A stretch of 56,770 bases of DNA from Verrucomicrobiia bacterium Tous-C4TDCM (GTDB lineage Bacteria; Verrucomicrobiota; Verrucomicrobiia; Verrucomicrobiales; Akkermansiaceae): positions 1-56,770 of the forward strand of contig NEUO01000003.1 of assembly GCA_002304315.1 (NCBI GenBank). The letters are read 5' to 3'. Position numbers and translations under genes: made by a program. Position 1 is the first letter of the stretch; every line of letters begins with the position of its first letter. The notes below the pieces were generated by a model. It saw nothing but the letters and a program-made list of their open reading frames with translations, searched no databases and was not told the DNA's origin. Below, piece by piece: positions 33,370 through 42,296 of this stretch.

Positions 33370-36048
33370 TCATTTTGAGGGAACCCGCGCCGGGCCGGGG
33401 CGGGCAACGTAATCCGCCGAGGGGGCGGCACCGCTGATCAGCACGTCCACGGGTGTGGTGGAATCCAGCTCGGCCCAGAGGATCATCGTTCTTGTGCCGT
33501 CGGTATCGACGATGGTTCCCTGGCGGACATCTTTGGCGACGGCTCCTATGGTCTCCAATTTCGCCGCGCCGCGGTGTCCCCAGTTGCGGATGGTGAAACA
33601 GAGGTTGGCGATGGGGTTTTCCCCGGTGGCTTTGATCCGCACGGACATCGCTTCTTTCCCGGCCACGATGGGAAAGGCGCGCGACGGCTTGTGAAAGGCG
33701 CTTGCTTCACAGCCGGCCAGGGCGGTGATTTCCGGTGGTCGGCACCACGATCTGGCGAGTGGCACGAGGCGGGCCGCGGGCTGCCGCGTGAACCCGTAGA
33801 GGACCAGGCTGCCGAACTTGGTCGCCGCGTCGTTGGCCCCGAGGGCAAAGTGGGTGACCCGATCGGTCGCCACGGCGAACCGGCCGTCGGACGGCACCAG
33901 GTGCATCGGCCAGTGGTTCCATGGACCGGCGAAGGGGTCCGGGGTGTGTTTGGAATGCTCGCCAGCTCCCCAGGGTTTGATGAATCCGCCTTGAAACATG
34001 GCGAAGACCTTGTGCTCCGACTTCGAGTTCAACACTTCAAAGCAAGCGTCCTCGAGAGGATTTCCCGGCACCCGTTTTTCGGGGCCCCAGGTCAGCTCGC
34101 GGATGTCGCCGCCCAGATTCCCGACGGTCATGGCCTGCAGGTTCATCACATCCAGCGCCGTCTCCCCGGGGTTGGTTAGAAATTGGATATCCTGGAATCC
34201 AGGCGGCCCTCCCGGGCTGTTCCAGACCACCTGGCGGACGCCGGTGCCATCGGGATAGATGGTGTGGTATTCGTCAGTCCATGCTCCGGGATTGAGGTTC
34301 TGGTAGCTCACATCCACGCACGGATAGCGCCAATGGATCAGCACGCGGGCCGGGGTGTTCTCGATGATCCGGGCATGGCAATGGCGGAGCTGCTTGTCGG
34401 CCATGTGCTCCGAGCAGCCGTGCTTTCCACCGTTCTCGGAGCTTTGGTCGGCCATCCAGCGGTTGTTATCGGTCACCCAGTTCGGGGCAAGGTTGGTGCC
34501 TCGCCAATAGACGACGCTGCAGGGGTTGCTGTCGAACTTGACGACAATCTCCGAGCCGGGCAAGTCGCGCCAGAGCGGGTCCCAGACATCGCTGAACGGC
34601 AGGGTCTTGTAGGTGGCGCCGAACCGTCTGGCCGCGCCGGCCTCTCCCGGCAGAACGCCCTTGGCAAGATCCGAGCGGCGATCCGCCGGACGCAGGGCGT
34701 CATAAGACTGTTTCACCTGGTCCGCTGCCAGGGCTTCGCGGTAAACACTCACTTCATCAAGCAGTCCCTGGATTCCGTAGACAAACCCGAGGTTTCTCAG
34801 CGGACCGCGGACGGCATCGGTGCAGCGCTCCGGCTCGTTGTTGCGGCCGAGGAGCAGAGGTGTCGACGGTGACGTCAGCGCGCCTTCGAAGGCATCGGCA
34901 GCAAGTTCCTCGCCATCGAGGTAGAGACGGATCCAGCCATCGCCAACGGTCGCGCACAGATGGCGCCATTGGTAGAGCGGAAGGACGGCGGCTTTCGCTT
35001 TCACGGTATGCCCCGCGACGGTGACGAGCGGGTGGCCGTAGGCATCGAGCCCCAGATACCAGCCCTGCTTGCCGAAGCCCCGGGAGTGATGGACCAGCGG
35101 CGCGATGTTATACGGGTAGGCGTCCAATGCGATCCACGCCTCCACGGTGACCGCGTCATGGGTTGCGGGCTTGGATTCCATCGAGACGCCGGTGTAGTAG
35201 CCGTCCAGCGCGAGGGCGGTGCCCGAGACGCCCTTCTTGAAGCGGGTCATCAGCCCGGTGATCTCGCAGTCGGCAGCGCTGGCGGACTCCCGGACCTTAT
35301 CGCCATGTGGCTTCATTCCGTCATCGAAATCCCAATGGTGCGCCGGGGCGGCCGGTCCGCCGCGCGGCTTCACGGGGCTTCCCGCGCATGGGGGCCGCGG
35401 GAGAAACGGCGGTTTCTGACCGGGCTTGACCGGGCCGTGTTCAATGCCCGAGGCGGTTAGCCCGAGGCTCTGCCGCGTGATCAGCCGAGGGTCGATCCAG
35501 TCCTCGTAGCGGGTATCCGCGGCGTCCCTGACCTCGCGCTCGACAGCGCCATCGGGATGGATCGTGAACGTCTCGTGCACCACGCCGGTGATACCACGCG
35601 GATTGAGGGAATCCAGTTCCCCGTTGGCTTTGGCGACCGGCGTGATGTCCTTGAAGTGGCGCCAGTGGACCACGATCCTATCAGGTCCGTCCTCAAGCAG
35701 CCGCACGTGGCTGTAGAAACGGTTCGGATCCCCATCCTCCCGGCCAAAGAGGCTCTCGACCTGATGAACCCCGCCCGCCGTCCTCCACTGCGGCAGGTAG
35801 CCGTTGGCCCGGCAAAACTCGAGCCGCTTCGTTCGGCCCAGGCTCACCACCAGGTCCGCATACTTTCCAATCTCTCCCTCCGACTCCGAATCCAGGCGGG
35901 TGTAATAGGCCTCGAACGCGACGGCATTGACCGGCAGACCCGACAGAATGGCCGCTGCGAAGGCAAGGAGCGGGCGCCGGGGCTGCCCGCGCACGGGGGA
36001 CCCGATGCCGTGACGGTTGCCTTCATGATTTCTCGCCCCTCGTTTCAT
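33370..36048 (-). CDS. Exported LamG/concanavalin-domain protein of unknown function
   Basis: The 892-residue protein has an N-terminal basic stretch then a signal helix (RPLLAFAAAILSGLPVNAVA); the start may be a GTG about 18 codons further in. A LamG/concanavalin A-like jelly roll occupies about 230-450 (ALDGYYTGVSM.., VTVEAWIALDAYPYNI, WRHLCATVGDGWIRLYLDGEEL). The flanking parts form a split larger domain with repeated 'HWR+' and 'HTIYPDG' patterns. I recognise no catalytic residues; carbohydrate binding or lyase-like action on the cluster substrate is inferred. It starts 3 nt after the GH95-like gene, so translational coupling is likely. Confidence 0.85.
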   Translation of the reverse strand: MKRGARNHEGNRHGIGSPVRGQPRRPLLAFAAAILSGLPVNAVAFEAYYTRLDSESEGEIGKYADLVVSLGRTKRLEFCRANGYLPQWRTAGGVHQVESLFGREDGDPNRFYSHVRLLEDGPDRIVVHWRHFKDITPVAKANGELDSLNPRGITGVVHETFTIHPDGAVEREVRDAADTRYEDWIDPRLITRQSLGLTASGIEHGPVKPGQKPPFLPRPPCAGSPVKPRGGPAAPAHHWDFDDGMKPHGDKVRESASAADCEITGLMTRFKKGVSGTALALDGYYTGVSMESKPATHDAVTVEAWIALDAYPYNIAPLVHHSRGFGKQGWYLGLDAYGHPLVTVAGHTVKAKAAVLPLYQWRHLCATVGDGWIRLYLDGEELAADAFEGALTSPSTPLLLGRNNEPERCTDAVRGPLRNLGFVYGIQGLLDEVSVYREALAADQVKQSYDALRPADRRSDLAKGVLPGEAGAARRFGATYKTLPFSDVWDPLWRDLPGSEIVVKFDSNPCSVVYWRGTNLAPNWVTDNNRWMADQSSENGGKHGCSEHMADKQLRHCHARIIENTPARVLIHWRYPCVDVSYQNLNPGAWTDEYHTIYPDGTGVRQVVWNSPGGPPGFQDIQFLTNPGETALDVMNLQAMTVGNLGGDIRELTWGPEKRVPGNPLEDACFEVLNSKSEHKVFAMFQGGFIKPWGAGEHSKHTPDPFAGPWNHWPMHLVPSDGRFAVATDRVTHFALGANDAATKFGSLVLYGFTRQPAARLVPLARSWCRPPEITALAGCEASAFHKPSRAFPIVAGKEAMSVRIKATGENPIANLCFTIRNWGHRGAAKLETIGAVAKDVRQGTIVDTDGTRTMILWAELDSTTPVDVLISGAAPSADYVARPGPARVPSK

Positions 36049-36051
36049 CCG

Positions 36052-38364
36052 TTACTTCGGCTCGGGGTAACCCGCTCCTTCCGGAACGAGCAATACCGTC
36101 GAACCGGCTTCCGTCTTCCATTCGACCCTGTCGCCTTTCAAAGCCGCAACCTTGGCACCGTCGCGATAGACATCGATCGACCTGCCCGGCCACGGGTTCA
36201 CCATCACGCACGGCCTGCCTTTCTCGCTTTGGATCCCCACGTATCGCACCTCGCCGCCTTCGAGTTCGCTGGAAACCAGGAAGGCACCCCACACGCGGAG
36301 GTTGGCGAATCGGGCGTCCTTGTCCTTCGGCCACACGGGGAACAGGCGGAGCACGCCCGCGTGCCCCATGCACAGCATCTCGTTGATGGTGTTGGGAACG
36401 ATGCTGCAATTCTCGATGCCGTGCGGATTGCCCCTGATGAATCCGTTCGGGGCACCCTTCGTTGCGATCATCTCGCGCAGCTTGGCGAGGATGACCCCGG
36501 GATCGTAGCCGGCGCGGACGGCCGCCGGATAGAAGCTGTTCATGCCATTTCCGTCGAACCATCCGTTCCTGACGTCGAGGGTGTTCCGGGAAACCTCGAG
36601 CTCCTCGGGCGAGCTGTCCAAACCGATCGCGCCGGCCGGATAAATGTGCTGGATGCCCAGCGTGTTGTTGCGCCACCACGCGGTGCCCTTTTCGGTGTAG
36701 CGGAAAACCCTCACCTTCGGTTTCTCGATGCCGCGGTCCTCGGCGGGGAGTCGCGGCAGCGCCATCTCCTGATAGCTCCAACCGCTGAGGTGATCGAGGA
36801 TGTGCCGCCACTTCTCATGGCGTCCGGCGTCCACCCCCAACTCACGGCTCATGTCGAGCGCCAGCTCAAGGGCGTTTCGAACAAGCGCGAGCGAGACGAT
36901 TGAGTTGAAATCGTTGCGGGACCGTTCGTGGATCGCGTCGTTCCTGATGACGTGGCGGCCGTCCTCGAACACCAGATAATCCTCCCAGAAGTCCGCGACA
37001 TCAAGCACCAGCGGATAGAGCCTGCGGGCGTAGTCCTGGTCGCAGGTGAGATGCCAGCGCATCGCGACATTCACCAGGCAGTAGGCCGCGTTGGAGCGCT
37101 GGCCGTAGAAGAGTCCTCCTTTCTCGACGTGTTCCGGCCTGGCATAGCCGTCGGTCGGATAGCCGAGGGTGGTTTCGATGCCCTTCGGCCCGATCCCGAC
37201 GGGGTAGTAAACGCCGCGGACGTCCAGGGCGTTCCTCGCATACCATCGCGCGCGCTGGTGGAAATCGAGGATCGGCGCGTGATAGGGATCGGCCTGCTCG
37301 ATGTGGTTGGAGGAATACAACCCGTAGAACGGTGCCATGTGATTGTAATTCAGGTGATAATCGCCCTCCCAGCCCGGGGTGTCGGTCGTGTTCCAGATTC
37401 CGAAAATCGGCGGCGGGAATTCCGCGTCGCGGCTGGCGCAGGCCATCACGTAATTCGAAAGATAATAGCGTTGCTCAAGGACCGGGTCGCCGATCTCGAC
37501 GAACGATTTGGCCCAGAAATCCCGCCACCAGGCCGCGTGTCCGGCCTTCAGTTCACCCATCGCTCCGGCGTTCATGGCACCGATCCGCTTGCGGACATCC
37601 TCGAGCGGCGTCGGACTCTTGAATCGGCTTTGCAGGGCCGCGACGATCGTCACCGGTTCGCCGACCTTGAGCTTGAAAGCCGACGCGCCGGTTCCCGGCA
37701 ATTTCATGGCACAGGCCGCTTCGGTTTCGATCTCGACATCCTTCGCGAACTTCCGGGTCGCCCAGCGGATTTCCCCGTCCTCGCCCGCGGTCACCTCCGA
37801 ACCGCCGCCTTCCTGGACCCACAGGTTCACCTCGACCTCGGTATCCCGGCCCGCAGCGGTCAGTTCCACGACCAGCATGTTCTCGGTGGCGGCGACCCAC
37901 GAGCGCACCTCCACGGCCGCTCCGCCCTTGTCGCCGGCCCACTTTGAAACGGTGACCGCGTCGTAGAGATGCTGTTCGGTATTCGATCCGCCAGCCAAGT
38001 CCGGAAAGCGGACATCGATCCCTCCGAAGACCCGCGGGCCGGCGGGGCCGGTTTTGAAATCGTGCGCCAGTTTCCAGAAATCATTCTTGCAGAGCCAGAA
38101 CCGCGGGCCATTGGCCACCTGGCGAACCTTCCTGTCGTCCCCCCGTTCGGTGATCTCGGAAAGGCACACCCCCATGTCGCCGTTGCCCAGCAGCGGTCCA
38201 TCGACGCTCGTCTTGATCGGGGTGCCCATCGAGAGCCCCCGGAACACGGCCTTGCAGGGCGAGACCACCCGTTTTGATCCCGTGACCAGCGTTTCGCCGC
38301 CGCCTGAGGCCAGCGCGCAGGTGGTGATCAACAGGGCGACAAGAGGGCGGGGAGTGCGTTTCAT
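36052..38364 (-). CDS. GH95-like (alpha/alpha)6 glycoside hydrolase, probable alpha-L-fucosidase or relative
   Basis: The ATG at 38364 overlaps the upstream stop (ATGA) and opens a signal peptide (RPLVALLITTCALASGGGE), giving 770 residues. The N-terminal super-sandwich domain contains DGPLLGNGDMGVCLSEI, the usual GH95 'P.GNG..G' start. The six-hairpin core holds FGIWNTTDTPGWEGDYHLNY, matching the GH95 'WN....PW...YH.N.N' segment, plus NAAYCLVNVAMRW and the late INEMLCMGHAGVLRLFPVWP, like the GH95 'E.LLQSH.G.I.LLPALP' region. GH95 enzymes release fucose or galactose. The family call is a pattern match, so specificity is open. Central to the cluster. Confidence 0.8.
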   Translation of the reverse strand: MKRTPRPLVALLITTCALASGGGETLVTGSKRVVSPCKAVFRGLSMGTPIKTSVDGPLLGNGDMGVCLSEITERGDDRKVRQVANGPRFWLCKNDFWKLAHDFKTGPAGPRVFGGIDVRFPDLAGGSNTEQHLYDAVTVSKWAGDKGGAAVEVRSWVAATENMLVVELTAAGRDTEVEVNLWVQEGGGSEVTAGEDGEIRWATRKFAKDVEIETEAACAMKLPGTGASAFKLKVGEPVTIVAALQSRFKSPTPLEDVRKRIGAMNAGAMGELKAGHAAWWRDFWAKSFVEIGDPVLEQRYYLSNYVMACASRDAEFPPPIFGIWNTTDTPGWEGDYHLNYNHMAPFYGLYSSNHIEQADPYHAPILDFHQRARWYARNALDVRGVYYPVGIGPKGIETTLGYPTDGYARPEHVEKGGLFYGQRSNAAYCLVNVAMRWHLTCDQDYARRLYPLVLDVADFWEDYLVFEDGRHVIRNDAIHERSRNDFNSIVSLALVRNALELALDMSRELGVDAGRHEKWRHILDHLSGWSYQEMALPRLPAEDRGIEKPKVRVFRYTEKGTAWWRNNTLGIQHIYPAGAIGLDSSPEELEVSRNTLDVRNGWFDGNGMNSFYPAAVRAGYDPGVILAKLREMIATKGAPNGFIRGNPHGIENCSIVPNTINEMLCMGHAGVLRLFPVWPKDKDARFANLRVWGAFLVSSELEGGEVRYVGIQSEKGRPCVMVNPWPGRSIDVYRDGAKVAALKGDRVEWKTEAGSTVLLVPEGAGYPEPK

Positions 38365-40124
38365 TTCCGCTTTGATTGCTTCCCGGGCACCGCGTCGAGA
38401 TCCTCCAGCAGCTTTCTTGCCGCCGCGGCCTTGCGGTCCCGTGCCTGCGCTTCGGCGGTTTCCCGCGTCGGAACCCCCGGGCCGGGCTTCTCGGGGCCGT
38501 TGCGTTCGATCGGCGAGTCGGTCCACGCCGGCCAGTCATCGGTGCGGAATGGTGGGGTCGGCCCGGCGCGGTTGCCGAAATTGCCGGCCGGGTGGACGCC
38601 CCACGCGTAGCGGACGGCCACCGGGTCGGGTACCAGCGCGCTGGAGACCGCGAAGGTGTCGTCCTTTTCGTGGGTCACGCTGGCCGGGTGGAAGTGACGG
38701 TCGGAGCCGGCGATCACGAAGCCCTTGGGCGGCACCCGCATGCCGTAGGGTGAACTCGGGTGGCTCCCGGGGGTGAAGGTGATCAGGATGCGCGGGCCGT
38801 CCTTTTTCCATGATGTCATGATCGGGAGGTCGTAGGTGATGTCTTTGATCTGGTAGACCGTGGCGAGGGCCCAGCGCGCCGCGCGCTCGCCGATCGGGCG
38901 CTTGAAGGGCGAGTGCATCTGGACGTGGCCGAGATCGAAGGTCGGGACGATCCCGGTGTTCTTGTGTTGGAGGTGGGCATTCAGCTGGGCCTCGCGCACG
39001 CCGGATGCCTTGTGGAGCATGTTCCGCTCCGGTTCATTTTCGTCGTCCGGTTCGCCGAACGAACACAACTGGACGATGCAGAAGGGAAGCTCGGGGTCGG
39101 CGAAGGCCCGGCGCCAGTCCGGGATCAGCGCGGGAAAGGTCTTCAGGTAGAGATTGGGGCGTCCTTGGGAAGCCACGCAGTTGTTCTCGCCCTGATAGAA
39201 CAGGACCCCTTTGATGGCGAACTTCTGAAGCGGTGCGACCAGGCCGTTGAAGCACCCGCCCGGAAAGCTTTGGCGGTGGACGTAGCTCTCCGGCACCTCC
39301 GGTTTGGGAGGGGTCGGTTTGCCCGCGGCTTCGGCCTTTGCCGCCTGCTGCTTCCAGCCGCCCATCTTGCGGGCGAGTTCGGCCGGGTGGTCGTAGGCGG
39401 CCGCTTCGGCATCGAAGGCCTTGATCAGGGGCAGGGCCTCGGGGATCTGCGCGAGCGCTTCCGGGGAAACCCAGGTCTCGACCACGCTGCCGCCCCACGA
39501 GTTGTCGATCAGGCCGATCGGAACTCCGGTGATCGCGTTGACAATCCGCGCGAAATGATAGCCCACCGCCGGAAAATCCTTCGCGGCATCCGGCGAGCTG
39601 ACCCGCCACACGCCCTTGAGTTCCTCGTAGAACGGATTGCGTTCCTCGGTCGGGAAGTTGTCGAGCGGGACGGGGCTCGAGCGCAGGGGGATCGTCAGGC
39701 AGCGGATCGCCGGGATGTTGGACAGGGGCATGTCCAGATCCGAGTTGACGATTCCGCCGGCGGCCGACTCCATGTTGCTCTGCCCGCTGCAAAGCCACAC
39801 GTCGCCGACCAGCACGTTCTTGAACGCCAGGGAATCCTTTCCGCCTTTCACCTGCAGCACCCGGGGCGTGGCATTGGCCGGCATGGATTCCAGCGCGAGC
39901 TGCCATTTCCCGTCGTCGCCGACCGTGGTATTCTTGCTTTGGCCGGCGAACTCGACGGTGATGGAATCGCCCTTGTCGCCCCAGCCCCAGACGCGCGCCG
40001 GCTTGTCGCGTTGCACCACCATGTCGTCGCCGAACACGCGGGGCAGTTCCAATTTCGCGTTGGCCATCGAAAGTGGCGCGATGGCGGCCAGCACGAGCGA
40101 GCGGGTATTCGCATTGATGTTCAT
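38361..40124 (-). CDS. Sialate O-acetylesterase family (SGNH) protein, copy 2
   Basis: The 587-residue exported protein (signal MNINANTRSLVLAAIAPLSM) has the SGNH blocks DVWLCSGQSNMES, IDNSWGGSVVETW, GVLFYQGENN and a terminal Asp/His region in FDLGHVQMHSPFKRP. The His is offset from the usual DxxH spacing, so the catalytic pair needs checking. The C-terminal 50 residues are a Lys/Ala-rich tail (AEAQARDRKAAAARK), unusual for the family. It differs clearly from copy 1, so it is not a recent duplication. It is coupled by ATGA to the GH95-like gene and starts 18 nt after the MGH1-like gene. Confidence 0.9.
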   Translation of the reverse strand: MNINANTRSLVLAAIAPLSMANAKLELPRVFGDDMVVQRDKPARVWGWGDKGDSITVEFAGQSKNTTVGDDGKWQLALESMPANATPRVLQVKGGKDSLAFKNVLVGDVWLCSGQSNMESAAGGIVNSDLDMPLSNIPAIRCLTIPLRSSPVPLDNFPTEERNPFYEELKGVWRVSSPDAAKDFPAVGYHFARIVNAITGVPIGLIDNSWGGSVVETWVSPEALAQIPEALPLIKAFDAEAAAYDHPAELARKMGGWKQQAAKAEAAGKPTPPKPEVPESYVHRQSFPGGCFNGLVAPLQKFAIKGVLFYQGENNCVASQGRPNLYLKTFPALIPDWRRAFADPELPFCIVQLCSFGEPDDENEPERNMLHKASGVREAQLNAHLQHKNTGIVPTFDLGHVQMHSPFKRPIGERAARWALATVYQIKDITYDLPIMTSWKKDGPRILITFTPGSHPSSPYGMRVPPKGFVIAGSDRHFHPASVTHEKDDTFAVSSALVPDPVAVRYAWGVHPAGNFGNRAGPTPPFRTDDWPAWTDSPIERNGPEKPGPGVPTRETAEAQARDRKAAAARKLLEDLDAVPGKQSKRK

Positions 40125-40142
40125 AGGGTGTTGGTGGATCGG

Positions 40143-42245
40143 TTATTCCGGGAGCGGAGCGGTCACGTGGGTGAGAGTTTCGGAACGGGCGATCTCCGCG
40201 CCATCGGCGAAGACCCGCAGGCCCTTGCCCCTGCCGTATTTCCCGCCGGTCTTGTCCCAGAGAATCGTGAGGGTCCGCCCGTGATAGGGGAGCTTGTCGA
40301 GGCAGAACCAGTCCCACTTGCCGTCGGGGACGAGCGAATGGACCTCGACGACGTCGTCCGCGCGCGGACGGAGGCCGACCAGGCCGGTGATGACGAGGTC
40401 GCAGAAGCTGGAATGGTTGTAGTCCTTGCCACGCTCGAGCAGGACCTGGTCGGGCCGCCCCTTCGCGAGCATTTCCGCGTTGTGTTCCTCGCAGCGCTTC
40501 CGCGCGATCCACTCCCCGGTGAAGGGGTTCAGGTTCTCGTCGATCCATGACACTTCCCGGCCGTCGGCGAGTTTCCGGCGATGCGACCGCGCGTAGGTTG
40601 TCAGGGTCTTGAGATAGTCGTCCTTGCTGACGGCTTCCTGCGGGTAGTTGTTCAAGGTGTTGGCCATCGCGGTCAAGGTCATGGCGGTGGCGAAGGGCCA
40701 GCCCGGCCCGTTCCATTGGCAGCGGTGGCCTTCGTAAGAGACCTTGAAGTCCGGGTGGCGTTGCTCGGCGGTGGTCGGTCCGAAGGGGGCGAGGAAACCT
40801 TTCGGGTCGAGCAACTGCTTCCAGGCGACCTCGTAGCCCTTGCCCGGCCCGGGCAGGTTGAAATACCAGGGGGTGAAGCCGTGCAGCTCGCGGACACCGA
40901 CCAGGCCGGCTTCCTGGCTGGCACCCTCTCCGTCGTTGAGGCTTCCGACGATGTTGTTGCGTCCCATCCGGATTTCGAAGGACTTGCTGATCTTGCCATC
41001 GGGCGCGTGGTTTTTCCCGCCGCCCAGCGCGCGCCACTCGAGGATGCCGCCGGACTTGTCCTTGGCCGACCGCACCTCCAGGCGGATGGCGTCGGTTTCG
41101 ACCGGATCGAAGGACACCTTGGCGAAGGTGTCCAAGGCCACGGGATAGCCGCCGCGGTGCCTGACCGGCACCCATTCCCCGTCCCTGCGGGCCAGCAGGC
41201 GCCAGGAGGCCGGCGCGGCGAGTGCCGGGCCGCCTTCCGCCCAGTATACCTCCGCCGAATCAAAGGACCTCGGGGTGTCGAAAGTGTATTGCACCCATTC
41301 CAAGGTCCCGCGGTGGTCCGGATCCATCCAATGCAATTTTGGAACCGAGCCGTCGCGCGAGTTCTTCGGCGTGACCAGCTCGCTGGCGCTGCGCCGGAGA
41401 GTTTTGAAGAATTTCGCCTCGGGGTCCCACAGCCTGGTCTCGACGAGTTGCTTGAGCCGCCCGGCCTTGCCGCGATACTCGGCGGCAAGGTCCTCGCGCC
41501 CGGCCAGGGTGGCGATCCTGGCGATGGCGGTGGCGTCGCCGAACATGTAGCTGTTGATCGTCGCGCGCTTGCCGCTCTTGCCGATCGAGACCTCCATCCC
41601 GTCGCGGTCGTCGATCTGCCAGAACAATCCGTCGGGAGCAAGGCGGCTTTCCTCCCAGCCCTTGTAATTGCCGACCAGGTCGTCCAGCAGGCCGGTGGCG
41701 AGGTCTTTTTTCCCGCTGGCCAGATAGTAGGCGTGGATCGCGTCGGCGGCCCAGAAGCTGTAAAGGCGGGGGTTGCCGCCCTTGCGGAACCAGAAGGCGG
41801 CATAGTCATCGAGATAGGTGGTGTCGGCCAGCCAGCGGCCTTCGTAGAAATGATGGCCGGCCGGGCAGGAGATCGTGTTGTGCTTGCCGGACCATGGCAC
41901 TTTCGGCAAAAACTCGGTGATCACCCAGCCGTCCGGGGTCTCGCTGAGGTGCTTGCGGTAGGTCCACCAGCGGAAATAGTAGGTCCGCTCCAAATCCTCG
42001 TCCGGGCATTGGAACCGCGGGATGTTCGCCGCGAGGAACTCCCAGGCCCGGGCATTCGGCACGGCGTTCTTGTAGAGTTCGTTGTCCTCGGCGTTGAACT
42101 TGCCGATGTGGTGCTGGAACGACTCCTCCTTCAGCACCGGCGCGGCGGCGGCGGGCGATCCGGCGGCAAGGGTGGCCACCGTTGCCAACATGGCGCGGAA
42201 CGGCAGGCCCCGCAGGGACGGGAGGGGACGGCGCGATGGGTTCAT
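40143..42245 (-). CDS. MGH1-like (alpha/alpha)6-barrel glycoside hydrolase with an inserted beta domain
   Basis: The 700-residue exported protein (signal LPFRAMLATVATLAAGSPAAA) has the GH63/GH37-related MGH1-like fold: ERTYYFRWWTYRKHL, TEFLPKVPWSGKHNTISCPAG, DGLFWQIDDRDGMEVSIG, and WNGPGWPFATAMTLTAM with GKDYNHSSFCDLVITGLVGL near the end. The helical core is interrupted at about 310-420 by a discoidin-like beta domain (TLEWVQYTFDTPRSFDSAEVYW), a likely carbohydrate-binding insert. Similar proteins act on rhamnosides, mannosides or arabinosides; substrate is open. It lies 51 nt after the intact sulfatase in transcription. Confidence 0.85.
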   Translation of the reverse strand: MNPSRRPLPSLRGLPFRAMLATVATLAAGSPAAAAPVLKEESFQHHIGKFNAEDNELYKNAVPNARAWEFLAANIPRFQCPDEDLERTYYFRWWTYRKHLSETPDGWVITEFLPKVPWSGKHNTISCPAGHHFYEGRWLADTTYLDDYAAFWFRKGGNPRLYSFWAADAIHAYYLASGKKDLATGLLDDLVGNYKGWEESRLAPDGLFWQIDDRDGMEVSIGKSGKRATINSYMFGDATAIARIATLAGREDLAAEYRGKAGRLKQLVETRLWDPEAKFFKTLRRSASELVTPKNSRDGSVPKLHWMDPDHRGTLEWVQYTFDTPRSFDSAEVYWAEGGPALAAPASWRLLARRDGEWVPVRHRGGYPVALDTFAKVSFDPVETDAIRLEVRSAKDKSGGILEWRALGGGKNHAPDGKISKSFEIRMGRNNIVGSLNDGEGASQEAGLVGVRELHGFTPWYFNLPGPGKGYEVAWKQLLDPKGFLAPFGPTTAEQRHPDFKVSYEGHRCQWNGPGWPFATAMTLTAMANTLNNYPQEAVSKDDYLKTLTTYARSHRRKLADGREVSWIDENLNPFTGEWIARKRCEEHNAEMLAKGRPDQVLLERGKDYNHSSFCDLVITGLVGLRPRADDVVEVHSLVPDGKWDWFCLDKLPYHGRTLTILWDKTGGKYGRGKGLRVFADGAEIARSETLTHVTAPLPE

Positions 42246-42296
42246 GGGTTCAATTCGTGGGATCGGGGTTGCCTGCCTGCCGCTGTGCCGCGAGGG

